Shown: positions 14,020 through 25,789 of the stretch, one piece after another | Position numbering within the stretch: position 1 is the stretch's first letter | Layout of the letters: each line of letters starts with the position of its first letter | Assembly: GCA_039654915.1 (NCBI GenBank) | Contig: CM077594.1 | Span: 110,002,893 to 110,066,892, forward strand | Reading direction: 5' to 3' | DNA: 64,000 nt | From: Aquilaria yunnanensis | Lineage: Eukaryota; Streptophyta; Magnoliopsida; Malvales; Thymelaeaceae | The notes under the pieces: model-generated | What the model saw: the letters and a program-made list of their open reading frames with translations, nothing else | Database searches by the model: none | What the model was told of the DNA's origin: nothing | Made by a program: the position numbers and the translations under genes

Positions 14020-14025
14020 AATAAA
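14020..14025 (+). terminator. Candidate poly(A) signal AATAAA of the TAF8-like gene
   Basis: A canonical AATAAA lies 423 bp after the TAF8 stop codon in T-rich sequence. Plant poly(A) signals are loose, so this is a candidate only. Confidence 0.4.
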
Positions 14026-14653
14026 ATGTTTTCAGAACCCTTTATTTTCTCACATCTCATTTTATACTTTAGAGATGTTAGAACTTGAAGTCATCTATGC
14101 TTTGAACTGTTAATGGAAGCTTGCAAAGCTAATGTTGTTTGTATCCAGTTGCCTTGGACTGATGAGAGACTAGAGCATAGAGCTCTATAACCAAGAACAT
14201 GTGTAGTATTTCTCAGAATCTACTACTTGAATTGAAAAAAGAAATATGTCAATATTAGGTGAGGATCCCAGTATCTTTCAGAGCGTTTTTTAAAGAAAAA
14301 AAGTATCTTTCATCAGTTGATGGGTTCACATTGGAAGAAGAACAAAATCAAATGGCCCAACTCAAGAATTCTGTAAATATTCTTAGCCAAGCAGTATTTT
14401 GCAAAACACTGATAGGTATCATTTGGCTAATTAATTTGATTGTATATGAGACACTCCTGTTGTGTTATTGCTAATATATGATCGGTCTTGGAGAATGAAC
14501 ATCATTTGAAGCTCTTGCAGAATCAGCCTCTGGACTTGCTAGTTTTTACAAGCAGAAAAAGTGTAGGAAGTCATGAGTCATCGTCTCTTCATTCTGTTTC
14601 TGGTTTGTGGGTGGCATTTTCGGGGGCAGTGCTGAATGAAACTAGTAATTAGT

Positions 14654-14843
14654 TGCTCTTGTCCTTGACATTACATCTTATTAAGAGTACTTGAATATCA
14701 TTAATCTATAATGTTCTCTGCCAGTGTCATATCCATGATGCTCATCAATGCTCTTGTCCTTGACATTACATCTTATTAAGAGTACTTGAATATCATTAAT
14801 CTATAATGTTCTCTGCCAGTGTCATATCCATGATGCTCATCAA
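14654..14843. repeat. Perfect 95-bp tandem duplication
   Basis: Two adjacent copies (14654-14748 and 14749-14843), identical as far as I can read, begin TGCTCTTGTCCTTGACATTA. They lie in the non-coding interval between the TAF8 and LONGIFOLIA genes. A diverged relative of the same sequence starts near 15277. Confidence 0.9.
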
Positions 14844-16032
14844 TGCATGTTGATCTCGCAATATCAATCGCTGTCTCATGATAGTTTTCCATGGAAGTGG
14901 AAAAAACCTATGGTGGTAGCAGTTTTGTAAGTGTCATCTCATTACTCCCTCATAATAGGGTTGTGTGAAGAACGACATCTGGCATAAACCTGTCACTTTG
15001 ATTTTGCATAAACTTGTAATATGATTTGACTTTAAACAGTTAATTGGCACTATGAACTTCATGTCACTGACCCCAGAAATGTTGAGATTATGGTGTAGTA
15101 TGGGGTTGATGATGATCATGTGATGTTCTTTGCTAGTTGTGACTCATGAAGATCTTGGTTGCAGTGTACATTGTTAAGAGACATTCACATGTTATTGAAG
15201 CATTGCACTTGAAAATTCAAGCAGTAATTAGTGGTTCTATGTCCATTCTGTGCTCAGTTGGCTTTTTTTGAGGGAGTGCTAAATGAAACTACTAATGAGT
15301 TGCTATTGGCACTGATGTTACCTCTTACTAGGAGTGTCTAAATACTATTTTGTATCATCAAGTTGAATCAGTAGAAGGAGGTTTCTGCAAGCTGATTTTG
15401 AATAAATACCGTGGCTTGAAGTTGAGATAGGATGACTGGTCTCTGATTTAAGTTGAGGCTAAAATCTGCTGTGGACAACCAAAATGAAAGGATTCATTTC
15501 TTCATGGGATTGCGGTTTGCCTTTGTATTTTTCTGTTTCATTATTAAATAGCATACTTTGTTGTGCTTGAGATTTGATGTTTTAGAAGACAGCATGCAGA
15601 GTGAACTTTGGTGAGTTGTAGGAAGCTCAAAAAATTCCAAAAAAAAAAAAAGAGGGGGAATTAGATTGGGTACATGAATGTAGACTGAATTTTTAGAAGG
15701 TCCAAATATACTTACTGAAGGTATAGTGTCAATCTTTCAAAATTGTTATTGGTTTGAGTTGTCTCTGCTAAGATCATAAAAGATTTTCAGAATGGTCATT
15801 CCGTGAAAGGAAATACGCACAAGGAGCTTGATCATATTATTCATAGGCCAGAATTTACAGGTGTTTCATAAGCTTTCAACTTTACATGCTATCATAAAGC
15901 TGGATATCCATCCTAGCTTTATTTTGGTAAATATTCTTCTGAAAGAATTTTTAGAACAGAAGGGGAGGTAGACCTTACTGAGAACTCCTTTCATGAGCTT
16001 CTACTTGGGCAGTTATTATTCTTTTGTAGATC

Positions 16033-19000
16033 TCAAATCCTGGTTGAAAAGAATTCTCTGCAGTGGCCACCTAATTGTCTTGGATGATTTATTGCTTCAT
16101 CAGTGATAACCTCATTTATTAAGTCTTTGAAGATCAATCTTTCAACATCTAATACTAACCATGGAATTTCACTTACAGAATCTGTCCATTCCGATGACCC
16201 AAGCGTCAAATCTTGCCACAGCATGCTTCTCAGAACATCATCGTCCTCTTCAAGGTTTGAGTTGGTAGCTCGTAGATGCTCCATCTCTGAGCATAATTCT
16301 CTAATAAGCTGCTGTCCTCTTTGTTTATCTAATTTCCTGTTCAGTGGGAGCCACTGCTTCCCGTAGCTTTTCATCCTCAATTTGCCTGGTATGATTTCAT
16401 TGACAGCGTCAAATACAAGTTTTCTGCGCACTTTATCAACAGGCTCAAACTGATTGATCTTTCTACCACTGTTTTTGTCGTCAGAAGCCTTCATTTTCTC
16501 CAAAGTGAGGAACAACTCGGGGTTAATCAGCTGGGCTGATGGGCGAAGTTGTAATGTTAGATAGGCAGATTCAAGGTCGTGGAGGATACTTGATGCCGAC
16601 AATATTTCCTTAATGTATTCGTGGTCTGCATTTTGGCGGTTAGACATTGATGTGGCTTCATTTATCATGGATTCTTGATCAGGGAAATCTATTTCTATGT
16701 GTTTCTGAACCAAATGACCAGCATTCTTTACTATAAGATCTTGATGGGACCTGAGGTTGCAACTGGGCAAGCCAGCCAAAGATGCGGAACTCCACTCTGC
16801 TTCATAAGGATTGAGCATATCATCTGTAACATAGAAAACATAACTGGTAATTGTGTTAAGTTCTTCATCTAAGAAATGTATATTTGTATTATTTATTCTT
16901 ATTGAATTTTAACTGGGTCATGGTTCATATTCTATGAAATTTAGGTGAACAGGATCTTCAACATCAATTCTTAGAGTCTGAGAAGTTTGCACCTTTAAAG
17001 TCATGTGATTTCTTCTTCACTGGAGAAGGTGATTCATCTCCATAGAATGTAGCATCCAGAACAGAAATAGGACTTGGTTGTTCAGGTGTGATCTTTATGT
17101 GCCCTGGCTTTAAGTTATCTTCAATGAACCTTGCTTCCTGTGATTTTGAGATAACAGAGTTAGTGTTGTTGAGGAGAAGGTTATAAATCCATGGGGATGG
17201 AGGAAAGGAAGAGCAAAAATCTTACATTCTGCTCTGTGACATTCTGTTGGAAGATTAACCTTGCAGTTTTGGCTGATCTGCCAGTGCTTGTGACTTCATC
17301 TTCAACAAGGGAGGCTGAGCTGATGTTACTATCTGATTGCATTGAAGTAGCATCTCCTTGGTGGCTCAAATCTCTCACATGGCTTCTAAGGTCACTTGGT
17401 TGGTTCTCATTCTGATGCGACCTTGGGGATCTATGCTTGGACTTCTTACATGGAAAAGTTGAATCTGTCTGTTGTCTGCTTGGCTGCCCGCTTTGCCTGC
17501 CTGGATCTGATCTTGTGATTTTGCAATTAGTTTGCTTCTCCAATCCAAGCTTCTTATCTTGCAGTCTGCTGGTTCTGGCCTCTGAAGTCTTATTAGGTCC
17601 TTTTTTATCTCTTACAGGGATTGTAGGACCTTTTGAAGTTTGAGATGCTCTTGGAGTTCTATCAATACTCTTATCCATTGGATGTGGTTGTCTAGGACGG
17701 ACCCTAAGGTGATTGAGTCTGGGGGTTAATTCAATAGCCGATTGCTTCTCAACCTTTTCATTTGTGGCAACTGCAGAGTCACCCTGCTGTAGCCTGTTGA
17801 AGTTCTTAGTTGCAATAGTTAATGGTCTGGAGTTGGTAGCTTTTTCATGGAGCTTGGTGGGTTTCATGACAGCTATTGGAGATTTTGAGTTGTTAAGCAT
17901 GACCTTGCCAGAACTTGCAGCGTTGGTTTCAAGGTTTCCTGAACATGCTGATTTTGAACTTTGGGCTAGGCTGCTGCCTCTTCCCATTGGAGATGCAATA
18001 TGTGCAACTTCATCTTCTTTTCTACTCTCTAGAATTTTTTTGGTTTTCTGCATTGCTTCAAGGATTTGTTTGAGGGCTCTGAGATCCTTACCTGACTTTC
18101 TGAACTCAAGTTGCGCCAATCTTTTCTCTATTTCACCGTACACAGTAATGGTGGAGCTTGGGACTTTTGTCAGTGTCTCTCGACATTTTGATGCCGGAGC
18201 TTGACTTCTGCTCACATCTTGCTGCTTCCAAGGAGCTGGTTCATTTTGACACTTGCTCGTGATAGGCCTTCTGACTGAATCAGTGTTCCTCATGCTGCAT
18301 GGTTTCAATTCTTTGATACTATTCCTTGGTGAACCAGAAAGAGAGTTCTGCTTATTGTCATCAGTACTGAGTGATTGTGAGTATGGCTCAAATTTCACTT
18401 CGGGCCATGTAGTTGGATTGGCTACTGCAGGATCTGGATAAGCTTCCAGTCCCATCAGTTTTGCTATAACAGTAGACGGACCTCGGTAACTTTCTGGCTC
18501 TTGCTGTTGGTCTGCTGTATCCATTGATCTTAGCTTTCTTATCTGCAGATCTCCAAGCATATTGTTCTTATAGCCCTTGATGGAACCGTTCAGTGAGCTT
18601 TCTCTGCTACCCAGTGACAGACGAGGCTGGTCTTTGATCTTCAGCTTTGGTGAATCATGTGACAGCCGGCCATCATAAGAATACCGAGCCGCATCTGCTG
18701 GTCTATGAGTCAATGATCCGTCTTCTCGTTCATTCAGAATCCTAGATGGTTCTTGGAGGTTCCTAAGGACTCGAAATGATTCATTCCAGTTCTGACCGGA
18801 AACCCTGGCTTTGGCAGACTTTGGTGACTGTAAAGGTCTTGGAGAATCTATGTACTTCAAGGTCTGGCGCCCAACCTCTTTCTTGGTTGCAGTTTTTATT
18901 GCCAATCCGCGAGCTTCTCTTTGAATGGAGTGTTTGACCACATCATGGAGGTCAAAAGAATTTTGGCTAGGTGGTGAGGCAGAAGGAACATTTGGTGTTG

Positions 19001-20920
19001 CATGACCAGGAATGTCCTGGCTTTGTGTTTCGTGGAAGTTGGTTTGGCTTGAAGACAATCTTTCTGGGTTGGATGTTTGGTTTGTGTCGGCGGACGAGAA
19101 ACTTGATGAACGAGGTGAAGACGAGAATGAGGTCCTGGCAGATTCAGTAGAGTTTCTGTGTTTGTCCCTGATGTTCTTCAGGTTTTTCTCCTGCAGGGTA
19201 TGAATTGCGTGAGATTCAAACGTTTTTAGCCGTTTATCCTTTTCTTTTTTTTTTTTTCTTTTATATCTTTTATCCTTACTGGTGTCCTCTGTGAAGCATT
19301 CTTTGCCTGCATCTCATGGCTGCTTTTTTGACCTGGAAAAATAAAAAACTTATTTTCGGTAACTGATTCGAAATACCGAGCCTAATTAACGTTAAGAGTG
19401 CCGTCAACAAAGACTAACAGATTTCCAGGAGAAACTAATAGAAAACTAATAGCAGATCAGTCTTCAGTAGTGGCCAAGAAAGAATTTTTTTGGGGAAGGA
19501 AAACGAAAAAGGAAAAACAAGTGAAAAAGACATATAATTGTAATCCTACCATGGTATTGATTGAAAAGTTGCAGAAAGGATTTTGTCAAAATACATCTAT
19601 CTGAAATGAATATACACAAATAAACATGTGAAGAGTGTTGCTTATAATTTGTTTCACTAATTGAGATGAGAAAAGTAATTGTTCCCAGCAGTAAGTACAA
19701 AATTCACTATATCCAAGTGGTAATTTGTCACAAAAAATTGGGTTGAATTATCAGAATAATTGAACTGTTTAAAATTATGAATAGGCAGCTATTAAAAAGT
19801 TTAAAAGTTAAAATGTTTTTAATATTTTTCTAAAATGTGTTTTTAAGATATAATAGTTTTTTTTTTTCATGCCGTAAAACAACAACAATGCTAGGAGATG
19901 AGTAGAAGGGTGGGTTTTAAAAACTCATATTAAAAAGTAATACTCCCTCCGTCTCAATTTATTTGAAACGTATTTCTTGTTGGGAAGTTCCAAAAAGGTT
20001 AAAACGTTTTCTCTTTTGTAAAAGTTTAAACAATTAAATTATCATTTTACACGAAACTCAATAAAAACTCTTTTTTTAATCTCCACTCAATCTCTCACCG
20101 CACAAAATCTCAAAAAAAATCTTTTCTTTTTTCATTATTATTTAAACTTTTACTACATAAAAAAATAATACAAATTACATACATCTTAATTTCCATGCCC
20201 AGACAGATGTTTCAACTAAAATTGGACGAAGGTAGTATAATTTTGTCAAAACTCAATGAATATATGTAATTCACCCAAAAGTTTAAGAAGATGTGTAATA
20301 CCACACATTTAGCATCGTTGAATATGTTCCAACGTTATCATGAATGTAATTAAGAAGCTGTAAAATTACTACACATGGCTGATAAGTAAACAAAAGGAAA
20401 AAAAGAGAAGACCCGGGGGGAGGAAAACATAAAACAGCGTGAAATCCATTTGCACATGGAAGGAAAACAGAGCCACAAGGATAAGTCTATCCATGGCCTC
20501 GGCCTGGCCATTGAATCCGGTCCAAGTAAATACTTAATCCCTTTCATTCCTGCCAGTCTATCGCTCATTCTAAGTTTCGACCAGTCAAGTAACCCTTTAC
20601 GACAATCATAAGAATTCCCACTAAAATTTCCAGTCCAGATGACTCATGAGTAGTGATTCTGGGGCAGCCAGTAAGATACATATTGATGTACGGGTGAAAT
20701 TAATTAATGTTAATGGTAAATAAAGGAAAAGGTTACCGAGTGGTGGAAGAAGATGGTGACCCTGCCGTGGTTTGTGGGACTGAGCGATGAGGCGTCGGCC
20801 AGAAAGGAAATGGTGGCGGTCAAACAGCTGCAACAGTCCATTCATGCATCCGATTTGTTTCTGCAGCTCTTCCACTGGCTTCTCCTCAGTCACCGAATAC
20901 ACATGATACTTGGCCCCCAT
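16033..20920 (-). CDS. LONGIFOLIA-like / TRM1-2 family protein, 5 coding exons, 1045 aa
   Basis: TON1-recruiting-motif proteins bind cortical microtubules and promote polar cell elongation. Exons read on minus: 20920-20737, 19332-19280, 19190-17226, 17137-16993 and 16823-16033. All introns are GT..AG and the phases close exactly to 3138 nt. Residues 21-37 are the conserved N-terminal KQIGCMNGLLQLFDRHH. Residues about 318-330 hold STVIAKLMGLEAYPD (the VxxKLMGL motif), and about 428-460 hold TVYGEIEKRLAQLEFRK. Exon 4 encodes the EQPSPISVLDATFY motif. Residues about 849-1020 form the DUF4378-type C-terminal domain, ending in LVLDVERLIFKDLINE (about 1005-1020), the motif that in this family contacts TON1. 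The start was chosen by homology. A Stowaway MITE sits in intron 1. Which paralogue (LNG1 or LNG2) cannot be decided. Confidence 0.9.
19943..20235. mobile_element. Stowaway-type MITE in LONGIFOLIA intron 1
   Basis: The 293-bp element has the classic CTCCCTCCGTCTCAATTT left end and the reverse complement of CTACCTTCGTCCAATTTT at the right end, with TA on both sides as target duplication. The body is AT-rich and non-coding. Terminal sequence and TA target duplication place it with Tc1/mariner-derived Stowaway MITEs. Confidence 0.85.
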
Positions 20921-21324
20921 TTCTAGTTTCCTTCGCTGCCGCTGCCACTGCCACTGCTTGCTCCTACTCCTGGAATCTGTTGTCTTTCTTTCTCAATCAA
21001 TCACTTTTTCTTCTGATCACTTCTTAGCTTCCACCATTTTCTTTACTTCAACAACTTGTACCTATATATGAGCACACTAAAAATGAATGTTGTGTGGGAT
21101 CGTATCAGTTTGTTGGTTCTCTCTCGGACCTCAGAGAATTTAGCAGAGACAGAACAGAACAGAACAGGGCAGAAGGGGAGGGTACACTTAAAATGCTACA
21201 TTCATGCTCTTTGTTTATGCAATAAGAAGGAGAGGGTCCTTTTTTGGGGGTTTCAAGCGATGCGGATGGGCCAAAAAAATGAATGATTAATGGTTGCTGG
21301 CAACCTGAAGCAGAGCATAAACTC

Positions 21325-21360
<36 letters not shown>

Positions 21361-21500
21361 CCCTGCTCTGCAGACCCAAGAAGAGATGTTTCTTTTAGGG
21401 CTTCCTCACAAAAGAAGGAATGCTTTGTCTTTTGGCTCCCTCTAGGAAGCACAGGATTTGGGCGCTCCACTATATATACACATCCTACTCAAATTACATA
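20921..21500 (-). promoter_or_regulatory. Upstream/leader region of the LONGIFOLIA-like gene
   Basis: This region lies directly upstream of the ATG on the minus strand. It contains a long (CT)n tract on +, read as (GA)n on the gene's strand, at about 21322-21362. Such GA-rich tracts are common in plant 5' leaders and bind BBR/BPC factors. The transcription start was not located. Confidence 0.45.
21322..21362. repeat. (CT)n/(GA)n microsatellite
   Basis: CT dinucleotide repeat with one CCC interruption, about 400 bp upstream of the LONGIFOLIA-like start codon. Confidence 0.9.
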
Positions 21501-22694
21501 AAGCCTGTGTGAGATATTCTTTCTTTTTCTTTTTTGGCAGCAGCCTTTTTATGTATATAAAAAATTACTAATACTATATTTTGGAGAAAAATGTGATATG
21601 GTTGTATATTATGTGTAATGCACTGGTGATGGCGAAGGCGTGAGAGAGGAGGAAATATTAAAGAAATGCAGAAAGAAAGGAGTAAGAAGTGGAAAAGGGA
21701 AGGGGGAGATCAGAATTGGTGGGTCAGATCTGCTCTGGTCATTTTCTACCACTTTCATGTGGACATGATAATGTGAGTGGTCTGGGCTCTGCCTCTGGTC
21801 CTCTCCTTCCCCATGACCATGTGGCTTTTGTCAGATTGCCAACAATTTTTTAACCTCCTCCATTTATGAATTATGATCTGGCCTTTTCGTTTTTAGGCTA
21901 AACTCCATTGATCATCCTAAACTATGCCTATTGCTCCTCTTTCATCCTCAAACTCTGCAAGAGCAATTTTGGTACGGTATGACATGGAGCATTTTCGTTT
22001 CAAAGTTCTGCTTGCTGTATTATCCATATTTTAGGTGCTAATTAATGCTTCAGAGCTAGCTAGCACAATATTGTTATAGTTGGCATTGGATGGGCTAATA
22101 AAATCATTAAAAAAAAAGCCAAAACAAATCACAGCTAAACTTGATAACGTCTTGAAATTGCAATATTTTCAAAGTTCAGGGATGGGTACGCAACACTCTG
22201 TAGTTTAGGGACCCAACAACAAAAGGAAACAAAGTTTTAGGGACAACATTTTCTTTTTATACTTTTTCTTTTTATGAATCCCATCCCAGCTGCCTAATTT
22301 TATTACGTACATTGATATTTAGGAGTATAATAATTGTACTCGAATTTTGCTTCTCCTAGCAAGTCACCACTTTCCCAATTCCCCAGCTAGCCTTGTTATG
22401 ATCTTCCAAAGGTCTGCATGATAATATGACATGCCCTTAAAATATACTATATTTTATCCTGATAAATTGTCTATTTTCTTTCTGTTGTTTGTGTAAAATC
22501 ACTATATGTTATGTGTGATTCAATAGGAAAATTCCTTTGATTTCCTCTTCCCAGGGTTCCGAGTAAGTCCTATATTAATCCAACTAAATCGTGCGTCAAA
22601 ATTACTATTTTAGCCTCGCTTCTCTAGAAGCAGGTAATTTGACTTGCGTCACAGTAGCTAACTATATTATTTCCGTAAAATTTAGAAAAACATA

Positions 22695-23480
22695 TACATC
22701 TGGTGGAGCGGGCGGTGTGCCTGAATAAAAACATGGAGTCAAGTGTTCAACTTTGCTTTTTTCTAGTTTTTCTTTATTCGTTTTTCTACCTTTTTTTTTT
22801 CTTTTTCATTTTTCACATTATTTTTATTTTCAGTTTTCTTTGCACCTCTTCATTATTTTAATTTATTTTTCTACTTTACCTTTATTTTCACTTTCATATC
22901 TTTTTTTTTTAAGTTTTTTTTCCCTTTTTCTTGTATTATTTTCAATTTTAGCTATTGCCTTATGTCCATATTTATTCCTTATTTTTTTTATTAATGTATC
23001 TAACTTTTCTTCTGATTCGTTGGAGCAAGATATCTGTCAAGATTGTTGTGTTTTTTCATACATTGTTATTTGTTCTTTTATAATTTTTTTCAGTTCCTAG
23101 ATGTTATTCTATTTTTGTTTTTTTTTTTCAATTTCTATATGTTATTTTATGTATTGTTTCTTCTTCATTTATAAATATGTTCTTTTTCAGTTTCTATATG
23201 TTTTATTGTTTCTGTTCATTTTCTGTTCCTATATATTCTTTTACTTTTAAATGTTTAGTTCTTTTCAACTATTTTTGTTGCTTTATTAGTTGACAAATTT
23301 GACAAAAAATGAAGGAAAATTAATAAAACTAGAAACAAAATTACAAAAAAAATTGGAAAAAAAAAATAAAGCAAAGAATACACATGGGGTGGCAAAGCAA
23401 GCTTGTTGTGGTTTAAATTAAACCTTAACACCCATGATTTCAGCTACTATGCTAATCACTCCGCCAAACCCAGCATCTTA
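22695..23480. repeat. T-rich block bounded by two opposed SINE-like ends
   Basis: Near 22700 the + strand reads TGGTGGAGCGG, a fit to the tRNA-type A box, followed about 40 bp later by GTTCAACTT, which is B-box-like. Near 23470 the minus strand gives a similar start (TTTGGCGGAGTGATTAG) followed by a related leader. Between them lies an extreme T-rich tract (22757-23280) and then an A-rich tract (23300-23380). This could be two SINEs in opposite orientation or one foldback element. An open frame at 22753-23100 is low-complexity and not believed. Confidence 0.3.
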
Positions 23481-25789
23481 TTTAAAACTGATAAAAGTAA
23501 TATATGTAACAGTGTATGCCCCACCATACTCATGCACCAAGCACTGGGATGTCTTATGCATATATATATATATATAAGCAAAATGAGCAAATTTCTCACT
23601 TAATTTTTTGCATTAGACAAATCACCCATTATTGTATTTTTACAACTAAATAAGTCATTAACGTTATCTTTTGGGTGAATTAGCCTCTCACTGTTATATT
23701 GTCCACATTGGACTATGATTTGGCACATGTTATTGACATGACAAGCCTAAGTAGACAATGATGTGGCACATTTTGTCCTGACTTAGCCCTTACATTTTTT
23801 CCAACATTATAGATCCCCCCAAAACTTTTTTTCTTATCTCTTCCGCCATCCCCATTGAACTCAACACTGACTCATTTCAACCCACTTCTTTTCTCTGATT
23901 TCGATGATGATTCCAACTCCCTTGCTTATCAAGCCATCAACAAAATCCTTAACCAATCAGATTCCTCCACTTCATCCTACTCTCTCCCTCCCTACCCTCC
24001 ACTAGCTTTCACCATGTCCACTGTCCTCCCTAGCTCGATGTCGTTGAATAAGAAATGACGGGCCAAAATATTTGAAACACACACAATTGCAATTAGAGAA
24101 TATGGATGCTTTCTTTGCCACCCCGCGTTCCAAAGCCAAGTCAAACACTGGTTGGGAGGGAAGAAATGCTGCCATGATTACGTGGTCAAATCCAACGGAG
24201 CAGTTCTGGGAGTATTAGATTCAATTTAAGCATGATTAGGCTTCCTAACCCTAGATGTGCCAAAATCGCATGAATCACAGTTATGGGAGTATCATATTTG
24301 ATTTAAGCACAAATCTAGATGTGCCAGAATTGCACCAGCGCCAGGCACATATCTTCAGCCAAAACCCTGATTGAGTCATCGATGGTTACACGGACGAATT
24401 CGAGCGCAATTTCTGTCGTGTTGTTTTGTGATGATACCACTATGAGTTGTTTGTCGACTTCCAGAGTGAAGCACATTGGCTCCGACTTAGCTAATTACCG
24501 GAGAGAGGTTTAGGGATCAAATAGCCAGGAAAACCCAGTCAAACCTTCGATCCAATTCTAGTGTTGTTCGTTCAAATTTGTATTTAGTGTTATTATTTTT
24601 AATTTGGGGACCTATGTGCATTAATGAATATAATTCGAGCATAGATGTTGTAATTTATCCATGAGGATGTGGTAATTACGTGGCATTTTTATTTATATTA
24701 TTTAATAAATTTAATGAAATATTCTCTCCGTTAGTTTTAGAAGTGACTAATTTGCCCACATTCATAATAATAATGTTAGCTAGGTTTCACTCAATCACAA
24801 ATATGGGGGCGATTTAACTAACAAAAAAAACTATAATAGGGTGATATCCGCTATCACAAATAGTTGAGTGAAGGCTGCTGGAAATTAAAGAAAAAATTTT
24901 CATGGCAACGCATGCATGCTGCAGGAAACATGTATGATTGCTGGGTTGGAAAGTTAAAGCTGGAGAAGCTGCTGCTGTTGCTGGGCACTCGGTTTCATGA
25001 TCTAACTTATACATGCATACACAACACACTCTGCTGCTGCGCGCATGGGTCCATCTGGTGGTGATATCATTATATACATATACATCTGTTGCTACGTGCG
25101 TATGTACGTAGTAGCGTACTTGAAAACCCCAGCTAGCTAGCAAGGCATGGCATGGGTCGATACAATTTCTCTCCATTTATACATATATATATCATCCCAT
25201 TCCTTTCTGGTTCAGGAGAGATTTAAGTCATCATTTCTTACTTCTTCTTCATCTCTTTAATTCTCAAGCTGAAAATTACTTACTTTATTATTTTGGTCTC
25301 CTAATTCAATTCTAGCGCATGAAGATGCATGCAGAGCAGAAGATGATTGATCACCGCGGGCTCCTTCCTGTACATTAATTGCATCACTGTAACTTGGAAA
25401 TTCCATCCATCGGACCTTCAGCTTACATACCTAGCTACTCTATCGATCGACTACTACTCGATCTATACTTTAATTAGCTTCATCACTCTATACTCTATGA
25501 TCAAAGCTAATTAATTTAGGGACCCCGAACTAATTCAGCTACTCATGATATATACATATTCTCTCTAAATATAATGTACTTTCTCTCATTTAACTCCTTC
25601 CGGCCATTACAACACCTTGTACATAGTACTTGACCCAAAGAATAAAAGGAAAAAAAAAACTTTGTGGCATATTGTACTAACTATGATTATTGATTTGGGT
25701 TTGTTTTGGGTGACGTAGCCCTTCTTTCTATTGTTTGTTCTTGCAAAACTATCACATATATTTCACACTCCCTCCCTAAAAATTCAGGG
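23481..25789. other. Gene-free stretch, possible decayed DNA transposon
   Basis: No gene is supported. A short (TA)n occurs near 23560-23577. Short open frames at 23855-24058 and 24319-24513 have some compositional structure but no domain I recognise. The part from 24800 to 25600 is rich in short palindromic motifs such as GCATGC and CTAGCTAG, without coding potential. Confidence 0.3.

Noticed and set aside
17713..18204. 163-codon plus-strand frame
   Set aside because: It is antisense shadow of the large LONGIFOLIA exon, which has strong family motifs on the minus strand.
22753..23100. 115-codon open frame
   Set aside because: It is translated from a T-rich low-complexity tract (Phe/Leu/Ser only) and is not a gene.
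24958..25000. Possible miR164-like sequence (TGGAGAAGC... then GGGCAC)
   Set aside because: The match is broken by a GCT-repeat insertion of about 13 bases and no complementary star arm lies nearby.
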